Positions 1 to 6,018 of a stretch of 20,895 nt of DNA are shown piece by piece. A model generated the notes under the pieces. The model saw only the letters and a program-made list of their open reading frames with translations. It had not been told where the DNA came from and did no database searches. Made by a program: the position numbers and the translations under genes. Each line of letters begins with the position of its first letter. The stretch's first letter is position 1. Source of the stretch: Thermoleophilia bacterium (lineage in GTDB: Bacteria; Actinomycetota; Thermoleophilia; Gaiellales; Gaiellaceae); NCBI GenBank assembly GCA_013362295.1, contig JABFWJ010000297.1:1-20895 (forward strand). Reading direction: 5' to 3'.

Positions 1-246
1 GTGGGGGAGGAGCGCCTGGAGCGGGCGATCACCCAGGGCGCGGCGCTCGCCCGCGAGCTCGGCCGGCTTCCGAAGTTCGGCGACTGGCAGGCTGCGCGGC
101 GGGCCGACCCTTCGCTGCTCACCGAGTGGCAGGTCTACCGGATGTTCGAGGCGCGCCGGGGGGCCTGGGCGACGTTCCAGTTCCTGGTCCGCGAGCGGCT
201 GGTCGAGGACGGCGCAATCGTTGGCGCCGACGGCTCCGTCGACTGA
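1..246 (+). CDS. HNH-associated repeat protein (possibly partial at 5' end)
   Basis: An 81-residue reading frame begins with GTG at the first base of the window, so the true start may lie outside. The central part (ALARELGRLPKF..W through AWATFQFLV) matches the pattern of the homing-endonuclease-associated repeat: a helix, then 'LGRLP', a short spacer, and a C-terminal segment with a Trp that would complete one repeat. One repeat is visible. No HNH catalytic motif (no His-Asn-His cluster) is present in this part. The gene ends convergently, 6 bp before the end of the amidotransferase gene on the other strand. The family is usually linked to DNA binding, but a role cannot be assigned here. GC-rich codon use is like that of the neighbours. 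Confidence 0.6.
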   Translation: MGEERLERAITQGAALARELGRLPKFGDWQAARRADPSLLTEWQVYRMFEARRGAWATFQFLVRERLVEDGAIVGADGSVD

Positions 247-252
247 GCCTCG

Positions 253-1044
253 TTACGCGGCGAGCGCCTTGAGGCGCCGCAGGCAGACGTCCCGCTCGTG
301 CGGGGCCCGCACCGACGGCAGCGGGTCGTGCTCGACGAACTCGAGATCGGGCCGGAACCGCTCCTTGCGGACGATCGCTCCGTCCTCGAGGGCCAGGAGC
401 GTTCCATGGCGCAGCTCGCGCGTCCGCAGCCTCACCCGGAGGTAGTGGGCGAGCACCTCGAGGGCGGTCTTCGTCGAGGCGAAGAAGACGCCGTCACGCG
501 CCTCGCCGATCCAGAGCGGCCGGCCGCTGCCGCGGGCCAGGAAGACCACGCCGGGCTCGCGCTCGTCGAGCCAGGCCGTCGCCATCGCGCCCCGCAGGTG
601 CTCGAGCGCGCGCGCGTCGTTCCTGGAGTGAGCGGCGATCGCGAAGATCGCCTCGGAGTCCACAGTCATGCGCGGCTCGGCCCGCGCGCAGGAGTGGGGG
701 GCGAGCAGCTCGTCGTCGTTCGTGATGATCCCGTTGTGAATCCCGACCACCGGCCCGTGGCGCACCGGGTGGTTGTTGGCGGGGATCGAGGGGTGTCCCT
801 TGGTGTAGTCCCGGACGTGAACGAGGAGCTGGTCGACCTCCTGGGGCACCGAGACCCGGTCGAGGAGCTGCGAGGCCGGCGTTCGCTGCTTGACCACCGT
901 GGCGTAGGAGTCGCCCGGCCGGCGGTAGGCATAGCCGACGGCGTCCGCGCCCCGCTCGGCGATCGCCGCCAGCAAGGACTGCGCGGCCAGCGTCCGCTCG
1001 AGTGCCGAGCGGGAACGAAGGCTGTATCCGGCAATGCCACACAT
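253..1044 (-). CDS. Class II glutamine amidotransferase (stand-alone GATase2 domain)
   Basis: A 263-residue Ntn-hydrolase domain starting MCGIAGY. Cys2 becomes the N-terminal nucleophile after Met removal and hydrolyses glutamine to release ammonia. Family motifs are visible: RGADAVGYAYR (31-41), an HVRDYTKG loop with Arg78 for glutamine carboxylate binding, NNHP (90-93) and HNG (103-105). The length equals the glutaminase half of GlmS, PurF or AsnB. No SIS, phosphoribosyltransferase or synthetase domain follows, so the acceptor is unknown; a partner protein or a YafJ-like role is possible. The ATG has no Shine-Dalgarno sequence, but TAGGAT lies 6 bases upstream, which suggests a leaderless mRNA. 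The gene is divergent from the first sigma-factor gene across 105 bp. Confidence 0.88.
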   Translation of the reverse strand: MCGIAGYSLRSRSALERTLAAQSLLAAIAERGADAVGYAYRRPGDSYATVVKQRTPASQLLDRVSVPQEVDQLLVHVRDYTKGHPSIPANNHPVRHGPVVGIHNGIITNDDELLAPHSCARAEPRMTVDSEAIFAIAAHSRNDARALEHLRGAMATAWLDEREPGVVFLARGSGRPLWIGEARDGVFFASTKTALEVLAHYLRVRLRTRELRHGTLLALEDGAIVRKERFRPDLEFVEHDPLPSVRAPHERDVCLRRLKALAA

Positions 1045-1050
1045 AAGTCG

Positions 1051-1056
1051 ATCCTA
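1051..1056 (-). promoter_or_regulatory. -10 hexamer for a leaderless amidotransferase transcript
   Basis: Read on the minus strand this is TAGGAT, followed by six bases and then the ATG at 1044. The spacing would place transcription start at or next to the A of ATG. No purine-rich ribosome-binding site is present between them. No convincing -35 is seen. Confidence 0.45.
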
Positions 1057-1074
1057 GGTTGGAAGACGCCCGGG

Positions 1075-1098
1075 GGAACCCCTTTGTTGGGGAGTTCC
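1075..1098. repeat. Hairpin upstream of the sigma-factor gene
   Basis: GGAACCCC and GGGGAGTTCC pair as an 8-bp stem (4 bp + 4 bp) with a two-base AG bulge and a TTTGTT loop. It sits about 50 bp before the GTG of the plus-strand sigma gene and 31 bp upstream of the divergent amidotransferase start. It could be an operator or a 5' UTR structure. No run of T follows, so it is not a classic terminator. Confidence 0.45.
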
Positions 1099-1149
1099 GA
1101 GGACTCTTTACATCTCAAGTTCGCGGCTCCTGCAGCCGATAGAACTGTC

Positions 1150-2109
1150 GTGGAAGAACCTGTTGCCGACCTTTCGGCCGACGAGGACACCTCGGAGCCC
1201 GCTCTCGAGCTCCTGCCGGCTCTCGACCTCGTCGACGAGCCGGAGGACGAGCCCGAGAACGCCTTCCTGAGCGACGACGAGCGGCTCCAGTCGTCCGATC
1301 CGCTGAAGCTCTACGTCCGCCAGATCGGCGACGGGCGGCTCCTGACCCCGGTCGAGGAGCGCGAGCTCGCGCGGCGCAAGGACCTGGGCGACGAGGCCGC
1401 GAAGCGCCGCCTGATCGAGTGCAACCTCCGGCTCGTGATGTCGATCACCCGGAATTACACGAAGGCCGGCGTGCCGCTCCTCGACCTGATCCAGGAGGGG
1501 AACATGGGCCTGATCCGGGCAGTCGAGAAGTTCGACTACAAGATGGGCTACAAGCTCTCGACCTATGCGACCTGGTGGATCCGCCAAGCGGTCACCCGCG
1601 CGCTGGCCGACCAAGGCAGCACGATCCGGCTGCCCGTCCACGTCGCGGAGCAGGTGCGCCGGGCGTTGCGCTCGCGCCGCCAGCTGACCCAGAAGCTCAA
1701 CCGCGACGCGACGGTCGAGGAGATCGCGAAGGACTCCGGCTTCACCGTCGAGCGCGTCCGGGAGCTCTTCAGCCTGGTCGAGGACCCGGTCTCGCTCGAG
1801 ACGCCCGTGGGCGACGGCGAGAGCATGGTCGCCGACCTGATCGAGGACGTGAAATCCGAGTCCCCCGACGGCGCACACGCCGACAACGCCCGCTCGCAGG
1901 AGCTTGCCGGTGCGATCGACCGACTCAACCCGCGCATGAAGCACGTCGTGCTGCGCCGCTTCGGCCTCGACGGCCGGGCGCCGCAGACGCTCGAGGAGGT
2001 CGGCAACGACCTCGGCATCACCCGCGAGCGCGTCCGCCAGCTCGAGACACGCGCCCTGCGCGAGCTGCGCGCCGTCGCCCCGGGGCTGCAGCTCTACCTG
2101 CAGACCTGA
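1150..2109 (+). CDS. RNA polymerase sigma-70 factor, RpoD-like (probably group 2)
   Basis: A 319-residue sigma-70 protein. An acidic N-terminal tail of about 45 residues replaces region 1.1. Region 1.2 starts near DPLKLYVRQIG (residue 50). Region 2 contains the core-binding stretch LLDLIQEGNMGLIRAVEKFD and the -10-recognising YATWWIRQAV. The region 3.2 finger is near SLETPVGDGES, and region 4.2 reads LGITRERVRQLETRAL. The reading frame is open far upstream, but that part is antisense to the amidotransferase. The GTG at 1150 is the first sensible start after the divergent promoter region; no good Shine-Dalgarno sequence is present. Near-consensus regions 2.4 and 4.2 mean it should read promoters close to the housekeeping type. 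It converges on a second RpoD-like gene, and the lack of region 1.1 suggests this is the non-essential paralogue. Confidence 0.9.
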   Translation: MEEPVADLSADEDTSEPALELLPALDLVDEPEDEPENAFLSDDERLQSSDPLKLYVRQIGDGRLLTPVEERELARRKDLGDEAAKRRLIECNLRLVMSITRNYTKAGVPLLDLIQEGNMGLIRAVEKFDYKMGYKLSTYATWWIRQAVTRALADQGSTIRLPVHVAEQVRRALRSRRQLTQKLNRDATVEEIAKDSGFTVERVRELFSLVEDPVSLETPVGDGESMVADLIEDVKSESPDGAHADNARSQELAGAIDRLNPRMKHVVLRRFGLDGRAPQTLEEVGNDLGITRERVRQLETRALRELRAVAPGLQLYLQT

Positions 2110-2124
2110 GTCGCTCGAAGCTGG

Positions 2125-2177
2125 TTCGGCTGCGCCGAATCAGATTCGGTAGCCGAATCTGATTGCGCGAAGCGCAA
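2125..2177. terminator. Bidirectional terminator region of three nested/tandem hairpins
   Basis: Three perfect inverted repeats lie end to end between the convergent sigma genes. The first is TTCGGC/GCCGAA with a TGC loop (2125-2139). The second is a 12-bp arm AATCAGATTCGG pairing with 2153-2164 around a TAG loop (2138-2164). The third is TTGCGC/GCGCAA with a GAA loop (2163-2177). Adjacent stems share two bases. CCGAATC-A-GATTCGG (2135-2149) can form an alternative stem, and CAGATTCG recurs at 2179-2186. The position between two gene ends fits transcription termination in both directions, although no long T-run is present. Confidence 0.7.
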
Positions 2178-2192
2178 CCAGATTCGAGCCTT

Positions 2193-3269
2193 TCACGTGT
2201 AGGCGACCGCCTCCATCTCGTGCAGCGTCGAGAGGCGCTTCAGGGCCTCGACCTCGATCTGGCGGACGCGCTCGCGGGTCAGGCCCAGGCGGCGGCCGAT
2301 CTCCTCGAGCGTCTTGGGATCCGCGTCGTCGAGGCCGTAGCGCAGGATCACGACCGCGCGATGGCGGTCCGGCAGGGCGCGCAGCGCGTCCGCGAGGGTC
2401 TGCGAGCGCAGCGAGTCCTCGACCTGCTCATCCGGCAGCGGCCCGTCGCCGGCGACGAAGTCGCCGAGCACGGCGTCGTCCGCCTCACCGACCGGGGCAT
2501 CCAGGGAGGTCGACGCGCGGGCCGCGGCCTTCACCTCCTTGGCCTGCTGGAGCGGGAGGTTCGCCTCCTCGGCGACCTCCTCGAGCGTCGGCTCCCGGCC
2601 CAGCACCGCCCAGAGCGAGCGCTCGGCGCGGTTCATCTTCTGCATCCGCTCGACGATGTGGACGGGCATCCGGATCGTCCGCGCCTTGTCGGCGAGCGCC
2701 CGGGCGACCGCCTGGCGGATCCACCACGTGGCGTAGGTGGAGAACTTGTACCCGCGGCGCCAGTCGAACTTCTCGACCGCGCGGATCAGGCCCAGGGTGC
2801 CCTCCTGGATCAGGTCGAGGAACGGCAGCCCCTGGTTGCGGTAGTTCTTGGCGATCGACACGACCAAACGCAGGTTCGACTGGATCATCCGCTGCTTGGC
2901 CGCCATGTCGTTGCGCTCGATCTTCTTCGCCAGCTCGACCTCCTGGGCGGCGGTCAGCAGCGGGTGGCGGCCCGCCTCGCGTAGGAAGAGCTGCAGCGCG
3001 TCCGTCGTCGTCTCCCACGAGATCTGAAGCGGCTGAGGCTCGGGCGGCGGCTCCAGCGGCGGCTCGCCGTCCTCGTTCACGTCCACGATCACGTCGATCT
3101 GGCGTGTCTCGAGCTCGCGGTAGAGGGCGTCGGCCTCGAGCGGATCAAGGTTCAGCGGCTCGAGCACGTCGTTCAGCTCGGACTGCAGGACGTTTCCGCG
3201 TTCCTCCGCCGTTTCGACCAGTTGCTGCAGGTCTTCGCTGAACAGGAGGATGTCGGACTCCGTCGTCAC
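2193..3269 (-). CDS. rpoD: RNA polymerase sigma-70 factor, probable primary (group 1)
   Basis: A 358-residue sigma factor with the full domain set. A region 1.1-like N-terminal domain (about residues 5-60, ending in 'DPLEADALYRELETRQIDV') is followed by a Pro/Glu-rich linker. Region 1.2 includes TDALQLFLREAGRHPLLT. Region 2 contains FLDLIQEGTLGLIRAVEKFD and FSTYATWWIRQAVARAL. Region 3 follows, and region 4.2 reads LGLTRERVRQIEVEAL. Region 1.1 is the mark of primary sigma factors, so this is the more likely housekeeping sigma of the pair; the symbol is a family-level guess. The GTG start lacks a Shine-Dalgarno sequence. A TAGACA hexamer lies 9 bases upstream, so the message may be leaderless. 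The upstream 416-bp non-coding region would carry its control signals. Confidence 0.9.
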   Translation of the reverse strand: MTTESDILLFSEDLQQLVETAEERGNVLQSELNDVLEPLNLDPLEADALYRELETRQIDVIVDVNEDGEPPLEPPPEPQPLQISWETTTDALQLFLREAGRHPLLTAAQEVELAKKIERNDMAAKQRMIQSNLRLVVSIAKNYRNQGLPFLDLIQEGTLGLIRAVEKFDWRRGYKFSTYATWWIRQAVARALADKARTIRMPVHIVERMQKMNRAERSLWAVLGREPTLEEVAEEANLPLQQAKEVKAAARASTSLDAPVGEADDAVLGDFVAGDGPLPDEQVEDSLRSQTLADALRALPDRHRAVVILRYGLDDADPKTLEEIGRRLGLTRERVRQIEVEALKRLSTLHEMEAVAYT

Positions 3270-3358
3270 GCAGGAGCTTGTCTAGCCACTGTTCGAGCGG
3301 CGCAAACCATCTGGTTGAGACCGTTGCAGGAATGCACGAGAGTCGGTGTTATGGAAAG

Positions 3359-3379
3359 TCGAAACGGAAGCCGTTTCGA
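3359..3379. promoter_or_regulatory. Perfect 9-bp inverted repeat, candidate operator
   Basis: TCGAAACGG and CCGTTTCGA flank an AAG spacer, with no mismatch in the arms. It lies 90-110 bp upstream of the GTG of the primary sigma gene. The symmetry and size fit a dimeric repressor or activator site; an RNA hairpin is the alternative. Confidence 0.5.
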
Positions 3380-3423
3380 GCTCCGGTCCCGCCCCTCCCG
3401 AACGACCAGGCCGGCCGCGGCGA

Positions 3424-3476
3424 CATTCCACAGACTTTTCCCCAGGCACGTCGAAAGGCCGTGGAAATGTGGACAA
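3424..3476. promoter_or_regulatory. DnaA-box-like cluster
   Basis: The reverse complement of TGTGGACAA (3468-3476) is TTGTCCACA, identical to the preferred actinomycete DnaA box. Weaker relatives lie within 50 bp: CATTCCACA (3424-3432), TTTTCCCCA (starting about 3435) and an inverted site in CCGTGGAAAT. TTCCAC (3426-3431) also pairs with GTGGAA (3461-3466). No dnaA or dnaN is nearby, so this is more likely a DnaA-responsive promoter element, or chance, than the replication origin. Confidence 0.3.
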
Positions 3477-3643
3477 TTTGCTGTGCGCAAAATGCATCCT
3501 TTTCGCGCGCGACGGGCTTGATCGGCCCTGGCCGTACGGATAGGTTCCTCCTTGCACCGAGCACGGAGCGCGAGTAGATCGAAGCCGCTCCCGAGGGCCG
3601 TAGGCGGAAGCCGAAGGTTCACGGGAGAGGTGGACGAAAGCGC

Positions 3644-3663
3644 CACCGGCTCGGTGAATTTTT
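3644..3663 (+). terminator. Possible intrinsic terminator, small transcript end
   Basis: CACCG-GCT-CGGTG is followed by AATTTTT. The stem is short (5 bp). The left arm can instead pair with GGTGG about 15 bases upstream, giving a mutually exclusive hairpin. No plus-strand gene ends here, so it would terminate an unannotated RNA from the upstream non-coding region. Confidence 0.3.
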
Positions 3664-3671
3664 GGTCCCGT

Positions 3672-3677
3672 TAGGAT
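3672..3677 (+). promoter_or_regulatory. -10 hexamer upstream of the small membrane protein
   Basis: TAGGAT stands 8 bases before the ATG at 3686 and is the same hexamer as in front of the amidotransferase gene. It is compatible with a leaderless message. It also overlaps the only weak purine-rich sequence that could act as a ribosome-binding site. Confidence 0.35.
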
Positions 3678-3685
3678 CGCGCGCG

Positions 3686-3883
3686 ATGCACCTGCGTCCT
3701 CCGTCCATCGCCCACGGCATCACGTCGTTTCTCTGGGCCCTCTTCTTCGGGCTCTTCATCTGGATCGGCGGCCGCGCCGTCGGCTTCTCGAGCGCGGTCA
3801 CCTTCATCGCCGGCTGCGTCGGCGGCTTCCTGATCTTCCTCTTCGTCCGCGTCTACGGCGAGGACGAGCCGCGGCGGCCGTGA
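3686..3883 (+). CDS. Small two-helix membrane protein, hypothetical
   Basis: A 65-residue protein with two predicted transmembrane helices. The first is about HGITSFLWALFFGLFIWIG and the second about AVTFIAGCVGGFLIFLFVRV. A short loop (GRAVGFSS) joins them, and an acidic/basic tail (YGEDEPRRP) follows. The ATG at 3686 is preferred over an upstream TTG because the extra residues are polar and TAGGAT precedes the ATG. Third-position GC is high, which supports coding. I do not recognise the family; proteins of this type are common, unstudied inner-membrane polypeptides. The last 31 bp overlap the end of the possible ORF on the opposite strand. Confidence 0.6.
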   Translation: MHLRPPSIAHGITSFLWALFFGLFIWIGGRAVGFSSAVTFIAGCVGGFLIFLFVRVYGEDEPRRP

Positions 3884-4035
3884 GGCCCGCTCAACGCGAA
3901 GACCAGTAGGCGCGTCAGCTCGCCGCCCAGCTGGTGCTCGAGGCGGGTGTAGGCACTCTCCCGCTCGTTGACCACGGCGGCACAGTGCGCGAGGAGCAGC
4001 GAGGCGCCCCGCATCGGCTGCGGCTGGAGACTCAT
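3853..4035 (-). CDS. Hypothetical 60-aa protein
   Basis: Starts MSLQPQPMRGASLLLAHCAAVV. About nine in ten codons end in G or C, as in the neighbouring real genes, and the body looks like one amphipathic to hydrophobic helix pair (ASLLLAHCAAVV and LTRLLVFAL). No Shine-Dalgarno sequence is obvious; TACCTG lies 9 bases before the ATG. It overlaps the end of the small membrane protein gene by 31 bp, tail to tail. The family is not recognised. It could be a chance open frame in GC-rich DNA. Confidence 0.4.
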   Translation of the reverse strand: MSLQPQPMRGASLLLAHCAAVVNERESAYTRLEHQLGGELTRLLVFALSGPHGRRGSSSP

Positions 4036-4110
4036 GACCCAGCCCAGGTATCGGCCGGGCGTCCGCCGTCAGGATCCCTGGCGGGAGGGAACGAATCGCT
4101 CAAGTAGGAG

Positions 4111-4719
4111 TCACTCGAGGCCGAGACGGCGGGCGTCGAACGAACCGGACCAGAGCTCCGCGTGGAACTCGGCGGCCGTCGCGGTCGCGTCCTCGTGGAA
4201 GAGGTGCTCGACCACCCCCACCTCGCGGTCGTTCACGAACGGCACGTCGACATGGGCACGCGTGACGAGGTTCACCGAGACCTTGCCGCAGGCCGGGCAG
4301 CGCACCAGGAGGCCGACGCGGTCGCCGCTCGCGGCGGGCGCGAGCAACCTGAACGCCGACGGGAACACCGGCCGCGGCCGCTCCTCCGGCCAGCAGAAGA
4401 AGCTCCACGGCCACTCCCCCGCCTTGATCCGCGTCGCGGCGAGCTCGCCGAGCTCGGACGCGAGCGCCTCGACACGCGACGTCATCAGGTTGACGTACTG
4501 CGTGCCGTCGTGCAGGCCGAGCGGCGCCCAGTCGAGGTCCTCGTGCGAGACGAGCCCGGGATGGTCCTCCCCGCACCCGCACTCGAACTCGACGCGGAAC
4601 ACCGCGGGATGCTGCGTGCCCGGCAGCTGCTCGAGCCGGCGGAAGCGGGACAGCCGTACGTGCGTCTCACCGTGCATCGGACAGTTGAACGTGTAGGTCG
4701 TGGTGAGCGTGTCGTACAT
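4111..4719 (-). CDS. Cysteine-rich, probable zinc-binding protein of unknown function
   Basis: A 202-residue soluble protein with several metal-ligand-like groups: CPMH near the start (C13, H16), CGCGEDH (C47, C49, H53) and CPAC (C141, C144). The last looks like half of a zinc ribbon. A Trp- and aromatic-rich middle (WPWSFFCWPEERPRP) lies between them. The C-terminal part (HVDVPFVNDREVGVVEHLFHED) is acidic. There is no signal peptide or membrane helix. The start is supported by the purine-rich GAGAAGAAG directly upstream of the ATG. It lies 83 bp downstream of apt, beyond a hairpin, so it is probably its own transcript. I do not recognise a characterised family; the zinc role is inferred from cysteine spacing alone. 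Confidence 0.65.
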   Translation of the reverse strand: MYDTLTTTYTFNCPMHGETHVRLSRFRRLEQLPGTQHPAVFRVEFECGCGEDHPGLVSHEDLDWAPLGLHDGTQYVNLMTSRVEALASELGELAATRIKAGEWPWSFFCWPEERPRPVFPSAFRLLAPAASGDRVGLLVRCPACGKVSVNLVTRAHVDVPFVNDREVGVVEHLFHEDATATAAEFHAELWSGSFDARRLGLE

Positions 4720-4781
4720 CTTCTTCTCTTACCGCATTTATCGGACGCTGATGCATCCGGCTGGAGACGTTCCGCACTTTT

Positions 4782-4799
4782 GGGGAGCACAGACTCCCC
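4782..4799 (-). terminator. Hairpin downstream of apt
   Basis: GGGGAG and CTCCCC form a perfect 6-bp GC-rich stem around a 6-base loop, beginning 3 bp past the apt stop codon on the minus strand. Read in that direction it is followed by AAAA rather than T residues. It may therefore act as an mRNA 3' stabiliser or Rho-assisted stop rather than a classic intrinsic terminator. Confidence 0.5.
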
Positions 4800-4802
4800 G
4801 CG

Positions 4803-5318
4803 CTAATACGTGATCAGCGCGTGCACGTCGGTGCCCTCGAGGCGCTTACGGCCGTCGAGGAACGTGAGCTCGATGATGAAGCAGGTGCCGACGACCTTAG
4901 CGCCGAGCTGCTCCACGAGCTTCTTGATGCCCTCGACGGTGCCGCCGGTCGCGAGCACGTCGTCGTGGATCACGACCTTCGAGCCTTTTGGGATCAGGTC
5001 GGGATGCAGCTCGAGCGAGTTCTGCCCGTACTCGAGCGCGTAGGTGACGCTGATCGTCTCGGGCGGCAGCTTGCCCGGCCGGCGCGCCGGCACGAAGCCG
5101 ACGCCCGCCTCGATGGCGATCGCGGCGCCCAGGATGAAGCCGCGTGCTTCCGCGCCGATCACGAGGTCGCAGTTCTTCTCCTTCACCCACGTCGCGAGCT
5201 CCCCGACGGTGGAGCTCAGCGCCTCCCGGTCGGCGAGCAGCGGCGTGAAGTCCTTGAACCCGACCCCCGGCGTCGGGAAGTCGGGGACCTCCCGGATCTT
5301 CGAGCGGAGGTCCGTCAC
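4803..5318 (-). CDS. apt: Adenine phosphoribosyltransferase
   Basis: A 171-residue type I phosphoribosyltransferase that makes AMP from adenine and PRPP in purine salvage (cytoplasm). Family marks are clear: PDFPTPGVGFKDFTPLL at the N terminus, IGAEARGFILG, ARRPGKLP (the flexible-loop region), and the PRPP-binding motif VVIHDDVLATGGT at residues 115-127. Length is normal for bacterial Apt. The start is GTG, 13 bp after the stop of the MerR-type gene, so it is very likely co-transcribed with it; no strong Shine-Dalgarno sequence is visible. A hairpin lies just past the stop codon. The link with the garA/ftsR genes upstream is probably positional rather than functional. Confidence 0.96.
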   Translation of the reverse strand: MTDLRSKIREVPDFPTPGVGFKDFTPLLADREALSSTVGELATWVKEKNCDLVIGAEARGFILGAAIAIEAGVGFVPARRPGKLPPETISVTYALEYGQNSLELHPDLIPKGSKVVIHDDVLATGGTVEGIKKLVEQLGAKVVGTCFIIELTFLDGRKRLEGTDVHALITY

Positions 5319-5331
5319 CGCGCGCAGCCGT

Positions 5332-6018
5332 TCACAACGTCATGCCCCGCAGGTCGCGCCAGAAGAGCTGCGACGAGAGCTCGCCCGCCAGCTCCGCGAG
5401 CTGCTGCATGTCGCGCAGCGCCTGCCGGCGGCGCTCGGCGTTGCGGCCGCGCAGCGCCGCGGCGAAGAGCTGCTCGATCAGCGCCGCCTGACGGCCGGTC
5501 GCGGTGCGGATCGTGCGCAGGTGCCGCGGGTCGACGCCGTAGCGCATCAGCTGCGCGCACGTCGCGGCGACGTCGACGTCGGATTCCGGATAGCGCTTCT
5601 CGCGTGCGGTTCCGTGCGGCGCGAGCAGCCCGAACTCCTCGAGCTCCTTCGCGGCGTTCGGGTCGATGCCCGCGCGCTCGCACAGCTCGTCGTGCGTGAT
5701 CGTCTCCTCCTCGGCTCCGAGCGCGACCGGGCGGCGCCGCTTGCGCTCCTTCTGCCCGGGCGCGTCGAGCTCGTCGCGGATCACGCGCAGCGGCAGGAAC
5801 TCGTCGCGCTGCAGGCGGAGGATCGTCTGCAGCCGTTCGAGGTCGGCCTCGCTGAAGAGCCGGTACCCGCCCTGAGTGCGGCGCGGCGTCAGCAGCCCCT
5901 CGTCTTCGAGGTAGCGGATCTTCGAGATCGAGATGTCGGGGAACTCCTCCGTCAGCCGCCGCACGACCTCGCCGATGCGCAGCAGGCGTTCCCGTGGTTG
6001 GGACGCCGTCGTCGTCAT
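5332..6018 (-). CDS. ftsR: MerR-family regulator, FtsR-like (Rv1828 type)
   Basis: A 228-residue protein. The N-terminal winged HTH (about residues 14-85) reads LLRIGEVVRRL..EFPDISISKIRYLEDEGLLTPRRTQGGYRLFSEADLERL. This is the long MerR variant with 'FPDIS.SKIRYLE' found in actinobacterial FtsR/Rv1828. A basic linker (KERKRRR) and a C-terminal helical domain (GIDPNAAKELEEFGLLAP..YPESDVDVAATCAQL) follow. The latter looks like a second HTH-like effector module with no Cys metal site. The ATG overlaps the garA stop (ATGA), so the two genes are translationally coupled, as garA and Rv1828 are neighbours in mycobacteria. In corynebacteria FtsR activates ftsZ; that role is inferred here from similarity and context. 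Confidence 0.85.
   Translation of the reverse strand: MTTTASQPRERLLRIGEVVRRLTEEFPDISISKIRYLEDEGLLTPRRTQGGYRLFSEADLERLQTILRLQRDEFLPLRVIRDELDAPGQKERKRRRPVALGAEEETITHDELCERAGIDPNAAKELEEFGLLAPHGTAREKRYPESDVDVAATCAQLMRYGVDPRHLRTIRTATGRQAALIEQLFAAALRGRNAERRRQALRDMQQLAELAGELSSQLFWRDLRGMTL

Larger units (their letters stand above)
3270..3685. other. 416-bp non-coding region upstream of the primary sigma gene
   Basis: No convincing protein gene: the open frames on both strands have weak third-position GC preference and unlike compositions. The stretch is locally more AT-rich than its surroundings. It holds a 9-bp-arm palindrome (3359-3379), a cluster of DnaA-box-like sequences (3424-3476), an unexplained GC-rich segment with several small hairpins (about 3500-3640), and a stem followed by five T residues (3644-3663). 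A regulated promoter for the sigma gene on the minus strand, and a small RNA on the plus strand, are both possible. I could not match the segment to a known RNA family by eye. Confidence 0.5.

Noticed and set aside
298..1149. Long plus-strand N-terminal extension of the sigma-factor frame
   Set aside because: It is antisense to a well-supported amidotransferase gene and has no sigma-like sequence; the sigma protein makes sense from GTG 1150.
2125..2186. CRISPR array or attachment site
   Set aside because: The repeats are short inverted repeats without spacers or integrase nearby; a terminator or REP-like element explains them.
3266..3646. Overlapping small open frames on both strands in the non-coding region
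   Set aside because: No third-position GC preference, no ribosome-binding site or -10 at the right distance, and mutually overlapping frames; one may still be real, but nothing supports it.
3500..3660. tRNA, tmRNA, RNase P, SRP RNA or a known riboswitch
   Set aside because: None of the conserved cores of these RNAs could be seen by eye; only small hairpins and a candidate terminator remain.
3270..3685. Chromosome origin of replication
   Set aside because: Only one perfect DnaA box and no dnaA, dnaN, gyrB or recF nearby.
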